DNA from: Mycobacteriaceae bacterium
Lineage (GTDB): Bacteria; Actinomycetota; Actinomycetes; Mycobacteriales; Mycobacteriaceae
DNA: 64,000 bases
NCBI GenBank assembly: GCA_028726465.1
Contig: JAQYQB010000012.1
Span: 248,001 to 312,000 of the forward strand
Direction: 5' to 3'
Shown here piece after piece: positions 55,554 to 63,206 of this stretch (position 1 is the stretch's first letter; each line of letters begins with the position of its first letter). The translations under genes and the position numbers were made by a program. Under the pieces are notes generated by a model. It did no database searches and was not told where the DNA came from. It was given only the letters and a program-made list of their open reading frames with translations.

Positions 55554-56165
55554 CTAGTCGGGGCTGAGCCGGGCGATGCACCGCTCCAGGATGAGCGGGC
55601 CGGTCGGACTCAGGATGGACTCGGGGTGGAACTGCAGGCCTAGGATGGTGCCCTCCGCGTTATCGGCGGCCATGGCGACCGGCCCGATGGCGGTCTCCGT
55701 GGTGGCCAGGGCCCGCAGCGGTTCCGGGAGCTTTCGGCAGCCCAGGGAGTGGTAGCGCGCGACCGGCACGGCCGCCGGGTCCGCGTCGGTGCCCAGCCCA
55801 GCGAAGAGCTCGCTGGCAATACCTTCCTCGGTCAGCTGCATGGGAACCGACTGGCCGTGGACGGGGCCGCAGCGCTCGACGTCGCCGCCGAAGTGCTCGC
55901 TCAGGGCTTGGAAGCCCAGGCAGATGCCCAGCAGCGGGATGCGGCCGGCGGCGCGCTCGACGAATTCCATGAGGTTGCCCGCCTCGCGTGGGTGGCCCGG
56001 CCCGGGCGAGAGGCAGATGACGTCCGGTTGGGTCTTAAGGACCGCGTCGACGTCCACGGTGTTGCGGAAGACGTGCACGTCGTAGGCGCGCAGCGCGTCG
56101 GTCAGGTTGTAGACAAAGGAGTCATGGTTGTCGATGACGGCCACGGTGGGGCGCTTGTCGCTCAT
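55554..56165 (-). CDS. trpG: Anthranilate synthase glutamine amidotransferase component
   Basis: Delivers ammonia from glutamine to TrpE. The class I amidotransferase triad is visible: the nucleophile in LLGICLGFQALSEHFGG and LQFHPESIL at the end. IDNHDSFVYNL and SPGPGHP are also typical. The 203-residue length is normal. ATGA overlaps the trpE stop (4 bp), coupling the two subunits. Confidence 0.97.
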   Translation of the reverse strand: MSDKRPTVAVIDNHDSFVYNLTDALRAYDVHVFRNTVDVDAVLKTQPDVICLSPGPGHPREAGNLMEFVERAAGRIPLLGICLGFQALSEHFGGDVERCGPVHGQSVPMQLTEEGIASELFAGLGTDADPAAVPVARYHSLGCRKLPEPLRALATTETAIGPVAMAADNAEGTILGLQFHPESILSPTGPLILERCIARLSPD

Positions 56166-57706
56166 CGGATAACCTCCAATTCAGCGTGGTGGGCGGTGGC
56201 GATGGCCTTCAGCACGGCGAAGGCCTTGTGGACGGTCTCATCGGCCTCGGCCTGGGGCGAGGAGTCCCGCACCACCCCGGCGCCGGCCTGGACGATGGCG
56301 CGGGAGCCGCGGATGAAGGCGGAGCGAATGGCAATGCAGTTGTCCATCACCCCGTCGCCGCGGAGGTAGCCCACTGCCCCGCCGTAGGAACCGCGCCGGG
56401 TCCCCTCGGCGTTGCGCAGCAGCTCCGTGGCCTTGAGCTTCGGCGCGCCCGAGAGCGTGCCCATGTTCATGCACGCGCGGTAGGCGTCCAGGGCATCGAG
56501 GCCTTCGTCCAGCTGGCCCGTCACGCGGGAGACCAGGTGCATCACACGGGAGTAGCGGTCCACCTGCATCAGGGCGGAGACCTTCCGGGTCCCCGGCACG
56601 CAGACGCGCGCCAGGTCGTTGCGGGCCAGGTCAACTAGCATGGTGTGCTCGGCTAGCTCCTTGGCGTCCGTGCGCAGGTCCAGCTCATTGCGGACGTCCA
56701 GCTCCTCGTTGAGGCTGCCGTCCGGGTTCAGCCCGCGGGGGCGAGTGCCGGCGATGGGATAGAGCTGCAGCTCGTGGGTCTCCGGGTCGTACTTCAAGTT
56801 GGACTCCGGGGAGGCGCCGATGAGCTCGTAGTCGCTGCCGCGCACGTAGAACATATAGGGCGAGGGGTTCGCCGCGCGCAGTTCGCGGTATGCGGCAAAC
56901 GCGTCCGGGCAGGGGATGCTAAAGGCCCGGGCCGGCACGACCTGGTAGATATCGCCAGCGTGGACGTGCTCCTTCATCTGCTCGACGATGCCCCGGAACT
57001 CCTCGTCGGTGCGGTCCGCTCGCGCCTGGAAGGTGGTGTTGGGCTCCCCCACCGTGGATGGCTCCCGCAGTAGGCTATCCCTAGCGCCATCGACGCGGCG
57101 CACCAGCTCGCCCAGCTGCTGGTCGACCTGGCCCTCATCAACCCCTAACACGTGCAGGTGAGCTTCGCCCCCCTGGTGGTCGACGTGCAGCAACTCCTGG
57201 GCCACTATGAACTCGTAGTCCGGGTAGGTGTTGGCGCCGTCCGCGACGGCGGGCAGCTCTTCGAAGCCGGCGAGGTAGTCGAAGGCGAATCCGCCCGCGA
57301 CGAAGGGAAGCATCCCGTCGCCGTAGCCGGCGTCCGCCTGCAGGGCCCGGAGGACGGAGACCGTTGATTCCTCGCGCAGCCGCTCCCGCTCGTCAATGGC
57401 CGTGGAACGGCTAAAGCGGAACGTGGCCTGAGCAGCGGACTCGTCTACTAAACGGTGGGAGAACTGCTCCTTCAGGCGCGAGACGATCTCCTGGCCTGCC
57501 GCGGTGAGGGCGGTGGCGGTGACTTCATCGTCCTGGCAGACCACCTTAGCGGCGGCGGTGAGGACGGCCAGGGAGTTGAGGCTGTCCTTGGATTGAATAT
57601 CCGCGGATTCCAGCAGCAGGCTGTCGTGCGGCGTGCTGAGTTCTTGGAACACGGCCGCCGTGTCGCCGTGAAAAGCCAGCGTCTGGCTGGCGGTTACTAG
57701 CGTCAT
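56162..57706 (-). CDS. trpE: Anthranilate synthase component I
   Basis: Converts chorismate to anthranilate with TrpG. LLLESADI near residue 30 is the tryptophan feedback site. The chorismate-binding part has FYVRGSDYELIGASPESNL, IAGTRPRG, LDLRTDAKELAEHTMLVDLARNDLARVC, and GTLSGAPKLKATELL. ATG 57706 follows AGAGAGG and gives 514 residues; the frame is open 21 codons further but unsupported. It is preceded by a leader peptide gene and attenuator. Confidence 0.97.
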   Translation of the reverse strand: MTLVTASQTLAFHGDTAAVFQELSTPHDSLLLESADIQSKDSLNSLAVLTAAAKVVCQDDEVTATALTAAGQEIVSRLKEQFSHRLVDESAAQATFRFSRSTAIDERERLREESTVSVLRALQADAGYGDGMLPFVAGGFAFDYLAGFEELPAVADGANTYPDYEFIVAQELLHVDHQGGEAHLHVLGVDEGQVDQQLGELVRRVDGARDSLLREPSTVGEPNTTFQARADRTDEEFRGIVEQMKEHVHAGDIYQVVPARAFSIPCPDAFAAYRELRAANPSPYMFYVRGSDYELIGASPESNLKYDPETHELQLYPIAGTRPRGLNPDGSLNEELDVRNELDLRTDAKELAEHTMLVDLARNDLARVCVPGTRKVSALMQVDRYSRVMHLVSRVTGQLDEGLDALDAYRACMNMGTLSGAPKLKATELLRNAEGTRRGSYGGAVGYLRGDGVMDNCIAIRSAFIRGSRAIVQAGAGVVRDSSPQAEADETVHKAFAVLKAIATAHHAELEVIR

Positions 57707-57788
57707 TGAAGACCTCTCTTGCGGGTCGAAGGTGTGGGAGCGGTGGGAATTTAGCTTTACCGCGAGCAAGAGAGGTGCAGAAACACCA

Positions 57789-57813
57789 CTAGGCCCGCGC
57801 TAAGCGGACCTAG
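57789..57813 (-). terminator. trp attenuator (3:4 hairpin)
   Basis: On the minus strand CTAGGTCCGC-TTAGC-GCGGGCCTAG pairs over 10 bp (one G-U). The competing pair is AGCGGACC just after trpL (57833-57840) with GGTCCGCT (57803-57810), which breaks this hairpin. A 1:2 stem joins the Trp-codon region to AGCGGACCACC. Confidence 0.85.
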
Positions 57814-57843
57814 GACATGACTAGAAGCTGGTGGTCCGCTACG

Positions 57844-57888
57844 TTAAGCGAGCCACCACCACTGGGCGTTGAGTGTGTTCTGCTTCAT
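57844..57888 (-). CDS. trpL: trp leader peptide
   Basis: A 14-codon frame encoding MKQNTLNAQWWWLA. The three adjacent Trp codons let ribosome stalling report charged tRNA-Trp and choose between antiterminator and terminator upstream of trpE. There is no ribosome site; TAATAT (minus, 57896-57901) ends 7 nt before the ATG, so the mRNA probably starts at the leader codon. Confidence 0.93.
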   Translation of the reverse strand: MKQNTLNAQWWWLA

Positions 57889-57895
57889 GAAACCT

Positions 57896-57901
57896 ATATT
57901 A
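57896..57901 (-). promoter_or_regulatory. -10 hexamer of the trp operon
   Basis: Minus-strand TAATAT ends 7 nt before trpL ATG. No clear -35 is visible at 17 bp. Confidence 0.55.
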
Positions 57902-57939
57902 ACGTAGAAACTCCGGATGGTGGGAGCGAATCGGGAGAT

Positions 57940-58320
57940 TTATTCATCCCGGGCGGGCTCCTGGGCCTCCGCCGGCCGTAGCCGCCACAGGTGCACGGTC
58001 ACGCAACTGGCGATGATGATGAAGACTACCCAGACGATGGGCTTGTTGATTAACGCGGCGGAAACGAGGATGCCGATCCACATGATGCTGAGCGTGCGGA
58101 CCTTGTGGCGGGTACTCATCTGGCCCGACTCGTAGTTGCGGAGGTAGGCGCCAAAGACCCGGTGGTTGTAGAGGTAGCCGTGGAAGCGCTCGGAACTGCG
58201 GGCGAAGCAGAACGCGCTCAACAAGAGGAAGGGCGTCGTCGGCAGCAGGGGCAACACCACCCCGATCGCCGCCAGGGCCACGCTTACCCAACCGAGCCCA
58301 ATGAGTAACGCCTTCCGCAT
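57940..58320 (-). CDS. DUF454 (YbaN-like) inner membrane protein
   Basis: A 126-residue membrane protein of the YbaN/DUF454 family. The pattern is GWVSVALAAIGVVLPLLPTTPFLLLSAFCFARSSERFHGYLYNHRVFGAYLRNYE, then RHKVRTLSIMWIGILVSAALI and a final helix WVVFIIIASCVTVHLWRLRP. Function unknown. ATG 58320 is chosen because a minus-strand TAGGGT ends 7 nt before it; the frame is open 30 codons further without similarity. Confidence 0.92.
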   Translation of the reverse strand: MRKALLIGLGWVSVALAAIGVVLPLLPTTPFLLLSAFCFARSSERFHGYLYNHRVFGAYLRNYESGQMSTRHKVRTLSIMWIGILVSAALINKPIVWVVFIIIASCVTVHLWRLRPAEAQEPARDE

Positions 58321-58327
58321 AGTTGCC

Positions 58328-58333
58328 ACCCTA
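58328..58333 (-). promoter_or_regulatory. -10 hexamer of the DUF454 gene
   Basis: Minus-strand TAGGGT ends 7 nt before ATG 58320. Confidence 0.4.
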
Positions 58334-58552
58334 GCGGATGTCCTCCCCCGCTCACCATTCGCCGAAACCGGGATCCGAGCGCGGCCCTCCCGTCCCGCAG
58401 GCCACAGCAAATAACGTCACAGTGACTATACGGATGCGGGTAAATGTCCGTGGCTCATCGCCAGCCAAGGGTGTGATCGGGGCCGCACTACTCTAGACAA
58501 GTGTAGAGTGGCGATCAGAAGGGAACCTCGATTAGTAGTTTAGGAGTGGGAC

Positions 58553-60031
58553 ATGGCAGTTAATGTGGAAGAGCTTCTCAGTCGCGTACCGAAGGGTCTG
58601 TTGATCTGCGGGGAGTGGCGCGACTCTAGCGACGGTTCCACCTATGAGGTGGAAAACCCCGCCACTAAGGAAGTTATCGCCACGATGGCCTCCGGCTCCT
58701 CGGCGGACGCCCTTTCGGCTTTGAACTCCGCGTGCTCTGTCCAGGACCAGTGGGCCGCAACGTCCCCGCGGGAGCGCGCCGACATTCTGCGCCGCGCCTT
58801 CGAGCTCGTCCACGAGCGCGCGGAAGATTTCGCCACCTTGATGACCCTGGAGATGGGTAAGCCCCTGGCCGAGTCCCGCGGCGAGGTTACCTATGGCGCG
58901 GAGTACCTGCGCTGGTTTAGCGAGGAAGCCGTGCGCGATTACGGCCACTCCTCCCCCGTGCCGGAGGGTACGCTGCGCATGATTACCCGCCGCAAGCCGG
59001 TGGGGCCCTGCCTGCTGATTACCCCGTGGAACTTCCCGCTGGCCATGGCGACCCGCAAGGTCGCGCCCGCCGTGGCCGCCGGCTGCACAATGGTGCTCAA
59101 GCCGGCCAAGCTCACCCCGCTGACTGCGCAGTACTTCGCCAAGACCATGGAGGACGCCGGCCTGCCCGCGGGCGTGCTCAACGTGGTTTCCGGGCAGTCC
59201 GCTTCCGCGGTTTCCAACCCCTTGCTTGGCGATGCCCGCCTGCGGAAGGTTTCCTTCACCGGCTCCACCGCAGTCGGCCGCTCGCTGCTCAAGTCGGCCT
59301 CCCACAACGTGCTGCGCACCTCGATGGAGCTCGGCGGCAACGCCCCGTTCATCGTCATCGAGGACGCCGATATCGACCAGGCCGTCGAGGGTGCCATGGG
59401 CGCCAAGATGCGGAACATGGGCGAAGCCTGCACCGCCGCCAACCGCTTCTTCGTCCACGAATCCGTTGCCGAGGAATTCACCCGCAAGCTGGCCAAGCGG
59501 ATGGACCAGCTGAAGATCGGCAACGGCTTGGACGAGAAGACGACCTGCGGTCCGGTGATTGAGGAAAAGGCTCTCGAGAACCTGGAAAAGCTCGTCGAGG
59601 ACGCCGTTTCCAAGGGCGCGACCGTGGAAACGGATCAGCGCGCCGTGAAGAAGCCGGGCTACTTCTTCCGCCCCACCGTCTTGAGTAACGTCTCCAGCCG
59701 TGCCCGCGTGATGCGCGAGGAAATCTTCGGGCCCATCGCCCCCATCATGACCTTCCGCTCGGAGGCCGAGGTCATCGAGCTGGCCAACGACACCGAGTAC
59801 GGTCTTGCCTCCTACGTCTACTCTGAGGATCCCGACCGCCTCTGGCGCCTTGCCGACGGCCTGGAATTCGGCCTGATGGGATTCAATTCCGGCGTCATCT
59901 CAAACGCCGCCGCCCCCTTCGGCGGTGTCAAGCAGTCCGGCCTGGGCCGCGAAGGCGGCGCCGAGGGCATCGAGGAGTACACCGAGGTCCAGTACCTGGG
60001 AATCCGCGACCCCTACGCAAGCCAGGCCTAG
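58553..60031 (+). CDS. gabD: NAD(P)-dependent succinate-semialdehyde dehydrogenase-type aldehyde dehydrogenase
   Basis: Oxidises an aldehyde, probably succinate semialdehyde, to the acid. ALDH motifs are present: ITPWNFPLAMATRKVAPAVAAGCTMVLKPA (cofactor), FTGSTAVGRSLL, the general base in SMELGGNAPF (near residue 258), and the nucleophile Cys in EACTAANRF (near 292). GGVKQSGLGREGGAEGIEEY at the end is typical of GabD. The 492-residue length is normal. The substrate is inferred from similarity. No gabT transaminase is adjacent. Confidence 0.9.
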   Translation: MAVNVEELLSRVPKGLLICGEWRDSSDGSTYEVENPATKEVIATMASGSSADALSALNSACSVQDQWAATSPRERADILRRAFELVHERAEDFATLMTLEMGKPLAESRGEVTYGAEYLRWFSEEAVRDYGHSSPVPEGTLRMITRRKPVGPCLLITPWNFPLAMATRKVAPAVAAGCTMVLKPAKLTPLTAQYFAKTMEDAGLPAGVLNVVSGQSASAVSNPLLGDARLRKVSFTGSTAVGRSLLKSASHNVLRTSMELGGNAPFIVIEDADIDQAVEGAMGAKMRNMGEACTAANRFFVHESVAEEFTRKLAKRMDQLKIGNGLDEKTTCGPVIEEKALENLEKLVEDAVSKGATVETDQRAVKKPGYFFRPTVLSNVSSRARVMREEIFGPIAPIMTFRSEAEVIELANDTEYGLASYVYSEDPDRLWRLADGLEFGLMGFNSGVISNAAAPFGGVKQSGLGREGGAEGIEEYTEVQYLGIRDPYASQA

Positions 60032-60064
60032 CTAGGGCCCAGCCCGGCTCCTTGGGTAAGCAAA

Positions 60065-60097
60065 AACCGGGGTGGATAGTTGATATCCACCCCGGTT
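60065..60097. terminator. Bidirectional hairpin between gabD and a small membrane protein gene
   Basis: A perfect 14-bp inverted repeat AACCGGGGTGGATA/TATCCACCCCGGTT lies between convergent genes. The stronger T-run (TTTTTGC) is on the minus strand. Confidence 0.88.
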
Positions 60098-60118
60098 AAG
60101 TCTGCTGCGGGCCGGCCC

Positions 60119-60553
60119 CTAGGCTCGCGAATCGATGCTCGCTTTGACCCGACGCAGGGCGGCGACCATCAGGGTACCGATGGACAGCGCGGTCAGAACT
60201 CCCAAGATTCCTGGGTAGCCGAAGTCGTCGACCTCAATGGTGAACCAGACGCTGCAGGCTACTGCCGCTACCATCCACAAGATGATCACGGCGATTAGGG
60301 AGCGGAGCAAGAACACGGCCTGCGATCGCCCGCCCCGGGTGAGGCAGAACCAGGTGCAAATGCCAAGAAAGACTGCGAAACTTAGCCCGCAGACTGTAAA
60401 GCAGACGGAATAAGGTATTCCGGCCCGCGGAGTGCCGGTGACGTCGGTGAGCCAAGGGGCGACGGTGGAAACTATCGCGGCCGTGCCTAAGCAAGTACAC
60501 AAAAGAGCCAGGGCGGCTGTTATCAGCAAAACTATTCTATTGACGACGCTCAA
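60119..60553 (-). CDS. Hypothetical four-helix membrane protein
   Basis: Unrecognised 144-residue protein with four hydrophobic helices (about 6-30, 46-70, 82-105, 114-134), several Cys in the helices (LLCTCLG, YSVCFTVCG, GICTWFC) and a basic C-terminus (RRVKASID). The frame begins with TTG 60553 (GGAG 8 nt upstream). It converges on gabD across a bidirectional terminator. Confidence 0.65.
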   Translation of the reverse strand: MSVVNRIVLLITAALALLCTCLGTAAIVSTVAPWLTDVTGTPRAGIPYSVCFTVCGLSFAVFLGICTWFCLTRGGRSQAVFLLRSLIAVIILWMVAAVACSVWFTIEVDDFGYPGILGVLTALSIGTLMVAALRRVKASIDSRA

Positions 60554-60697
60554 AGTGGATCTCCAATTTTCGTTGTTGGGATTCGTATTTTACGGGTGCT
60601 TAGGGGGTCGATAGGCGGCAATAAGGGAATTATCGTTAAACCCTGCGCGAGGCGCAGCGGGGCTAACGGAATCCTCCTCGCGACTTGCGAAATGCAA

Positions 60698-60713
60698 TGT
60701 TCCACGTGAAACA
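60698..60713. promoter_or_regulatory. parS-type site 4
   Basis: TGTTCCACGTGAAACA matches the classical 16-bp parS at 15 of 16 positions. It is intergenic, 100 bp before the flavin-reductase-like gene. Confidence 0.85.
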
Positions 60714-60814
60714 TTCGCGTTCGGGGGAGAAAAGTCCTTGCCGGGTTCACCGGGTGCGCATAGTCTTGCGTTAACCGGTCAGCCCCATCCGCCAAACCAG
60801 GGAAGGTTTCTTCC

Positions 60815-61471
60815 ATGAAGTTCAACCCGTTAACTGAAAGCTCCGGACTGCCGCACTCCCCATTCAAGGGCTGCACAGTGCCTCGCCCCATCGGATGGCT
60901 CTCCTCGGTGAGCGAAGACGGCCAGGAGAATATCGCGCCCTACAGCCAGTGGCAGAACCTGACCTTTGACCCTCCGATGGTGATGTTCTCCGCGAACCAC
61001 TACCCCGACGGGCGTCGCAAGGACACGGTCATTAACGCTGAGCGCACCGGATGGTTCGTCTGGAACATGGCTACCTATCCCCTCCGCGAAGAGGTCAACA
61101 AGTCCGCGATGGCGCTCGAGGCGAACGAGAGCGAGTGGGACCACCTCGATGTCACCAAGGTCTACGCAGACAACTACCCCATCCCTATGGTCAAGGAATC
61201 CCCGGTCCACTTCGAGTGCCGCTACCTGTCCACGCAACGGCTCATGGGGAACTCCAACCAGGGCAGCATCGACGTCGTATTCGCGCGGGTCGAAAAGATT
61301 CACATCGATGACGATTACCTGACCGAGGATGGGTTGCTCGATATCCTCAAGGCCGAGCCGATCGCCCGCATGGGCTACTTCGACTACACGGTAGTCCGCG
61401 AGAAATTCGAGATGCGCGTCCCGGGCGCCTCGGCGGAAGCCCGGCAGGGCCTGGAAGGTACCGCCAATTAA
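60815..61471 (+). CDS. Flavin reductase-like (FMN-binding split-barrel) protein
   Basis: A 218-residue protein of the DIM6/NTAB flavin reductase-like domain. The pattern is RPIGWLSSVSEDGQENIAPYSQWQNLTFDPPMVMFSAN, then KDTVINAERTGWFVWNMAT and HFECRYLS with DVVFARVEKIHIDDDYL. It probably binds FMN; substrate and partner are unknown. It is flanked by two parS palindromes and followed by an aldehyde dehydrogenase gene, possibly in one catabolic unit. Confidence 0.9.
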   Translation: MKFNPLTESSGLPHSPFKGCTVPRPIGWLSSVSEDGQENIAPYSQWQNLTFDPPMVMFSANHYPDGRRKDTVINAERTGWFVWNMATYPLREEVNKSAMALEANESEWDHLDVTKVYADNYPIPMVKESPVHFECRYLSTQRLMGNSNQGSIDVVFARVEKIHIDDDYLTEDGLLDILKAEPIARMGYFDYTVVREKFEMRVPGASAEARQGLEGTAN

Positions 61472-61474
61472 CCT

Positions 61475-61496
61475 CATGGTTTCACGTGAAACCATG
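61475..61496. promoter_or_regulatory. parS-type site 5 in a 22-bp perfect palindrome
   Basis: The core GTTTCACGTGAAAC (61479-61492) is extended symmetrically by CATG on both sides. It starts 4 bp after the stop codon of the flavin-reductase-like gene. Confidence 0.87.
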
Positions 61497-61562
61497 GATG
61501 TGTGACCTGTGCAATACTGGAGGCCAAGTTCTTGACCCTCCGATCCTCTCCCAGGAGTTCTC

Positions 61563-62972
61563 GTGACCACAGTGCACAACTACGCAGACCTGCTCCCCCA
61601 CGTCGACTCGGGCACGGGGCGCGAAATCATTAACCCGGCGACCGAAGAAGTCGTCGGCGTCGCGCCCGTCGGAACCGTGGACGACGTCGACGTCGCGGTG
61701 AATAAGGCCCGCGCGGCGCAGAAAGACTTCGACCGGCTAGGGGATGCCGCCCGCTGCGACCTTTTGCTCAAGGCGGCCGACGTCATCGAGGAACACGCGG
61801 AGGCGCTCGCGGAGCTGCTATCCCGCGAGCAGGGCAAGCCGCTCAACGGCCCGAACGCGCACTTTGAAGTCGGTGCCTGTTCCGCGTGGCTGCGCGCCAC
61901 GGCGTCGTTCGAATCCCCGGACTACACCGCGGTGGATGACGACATCACGGCCACCGTGCACTACCGCCCCCTGGGCGTGGTGGGAGCTATCGGCCCGTGG
62001 AACTGGCCCATGATGATCACCGTCTGGCAGGTCGCCCCGGCACTGCGGATGGGCAACGCGGTTGTTGTGAAGCCTTCCGAATACACGCCGCTGTCCGTGC
62101 TGGCGTTGATGAAGATCATGAACGATGTGCTGCCCGATGGCGTCCTCCAGGTGGTCACCGGCGACGGCGAAGTCGGCGCGGCGATGTCCACCCACGCGGG
62201 GATCGACAAGATCATGTTCACCGGCTCGACCGCCACGGGGCGCAAGATCGTGGAATCCTCCGCGGCCAACCTGACGCGCCTGACGCTGGAGCTGGGCGGT
62301 AACGACGCCGGCATCGTCCTGGATGACGCGGACATCGACGCTATCGCCGGGGATCTCTTCTGGGGCGCGTTCATCAACACCGGCCAGACCTGCGCGGCGA
62401 TGAAGCGCCTCTACGTGCCGGCGGCACAATACGACGACGTGGTCGCGGCGCTGATCGAAGTAGCGAAGAATTCCCCCATGGGCGTTGGTCTCGAGGATGA
62501 CAACGTCCTCGGCCCACTGCAGAACAAGCAGCAATTCGAGATCGTCGACCGCTTGGTCAAGGAGGCGAAGAAGGGCGGCGCCACGGTGCTACTCGGCGGT
62601 GAGCCGGACTACGACGCGCCGGGCTACTTCTACCCCACCACGTTGGTCGGGGACATCGACCCGGATAACCCGCTCGTGGTGGAAGAGCAGTTCGGCCCCG
62701 TGCTGCCGATCATCGCCTACGAGGACGAGGAGTGGGCCATCGAGCAGGCGAACAAGCTGGATGTCGGGCTGGGCTCGTCGGTGTGGTCCAGCGACCGCGA
62801 GCGCGCGCGTCGCGTGGCCGCCCGGCTGGAGGCCGGAACCACGTGGATCAACGGCCACGGCGGGGTGGATCCCCGCGTGCCCTTCGGCGGCATTAAGTCC
62901 TCCGGCTACGGGGTGGAATTCGGCGCGGAGGGGCTGAAGGGCCTAGCCTACCCGCACATCATCAACGGCTAA
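61563..62972 (+). CDS. Aldehyde dehydrogenase family protein
   Basis: A 469-residue NAD(P)-dependent ALDH. Visible motifs are IGPWNWPMMITVWQVAPALRMGNAVVVKPSEYTP, MFTGSTATGRKIV, the base Glu in LTLELGGNDAG (near 243), the nucleophile Cys in NTGQTCAAMKRLY (near 276), and VPFGGIKSSGYGVEFG. The substrate cannot be told from sequence; the GQTCAAMKR context is that of broad-range class enzymes. The start is GTG 61563, about 90 bp after the flavin-reductase-like gene. Confidence 0.93.
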   Translation: MTTVHNYADLLPHVDSGTGREIINPATEEVVGVAPVGTVDDVDVAVNKARAAQKDFDRLGDAARCDLLLKAADVIEEHAEALAELLSREQGKPLNGPNAHFEVGACSAWLRATASFESPDYTAVDDDITATVHYRPLGVVGAIGPWNWPMMITVWQVAPALRMGNAVVVKPSEYTPLSVLALMKIMNDVLPDGVLQVVTGDGEVGAAMSTHAGIDKIMFTGSTATGRKIVESSAANLTRLTLELGGNDAGIVLDDADIDAIAGDLFWGAFINTGQTCAAMKRLYVPAAQYDDVVAALIEVAKNSPMGVGLEDDNVLGPLQNKQQFEIVDRLVKEAKKGGATVLLGGEPDYDAPGYFYPTTLVGDIDPDNPLVVEEQFGPVLPIIAYEDEEWAIEQANKLDVGLGSSVWSSDRERARRVAARLEAGTTWINGHGGVDPRVPFGGIKSSGYGVEFGAEGLKGLAYPHIING

Positions 62973-63024
62973 AGGCCAAAACCTGCCGAGAGATAATTCA
63001 CCGCAGCGCAACGTGGCGCCCGCC

Positions 63025-63117
63025 ATGCAGGACCCCACGGGCCTTGAGCACCACCCCAAGGTCGGCGACGCCGTCGGGCTGAGGATCAGCCGGCCGATGG
63101 TCTACCCGGCAACCTAA
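63025..63117 (+). pseudogene. 30-codon frame, possible remnant of a flavin oxidase C-terminus
   Basis: The short frame starting MQDPTGLEHHPKVGDAVGLR ends SRPMVYPAT. The GLRxSRP element resembles the region before the C-terminus of D-amino-acid oxidase-like flavoenzymes (VGLRPxRP), with no upstream part. It may be the tail of a deleted gene. Only a suggestive resemblance, no more. Confidence 0.25.
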
Positions 63118-63206
63118 CGGCCCGTTCTAGGCTTCGGCGCCATTTTAGGTTCGGCGGTCCGGCGGGGTGCTGTCAGCCTGCGCCGCGCCGGGCGGGGTGC
63201 CGGCGG

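Noticed and set aside
58416..58426. Palindrome GTCACAGTGAC, also present in the terminator loop at 46772-46782, considered as a GlxR/CRP-type operator
   Set aside because: GlxR sites are TGTGA-N6-TCACA; the half-sites here face the wrong way with the wrong spacing. One copy lies inside a terminator hairpin, so coincidence is likely.
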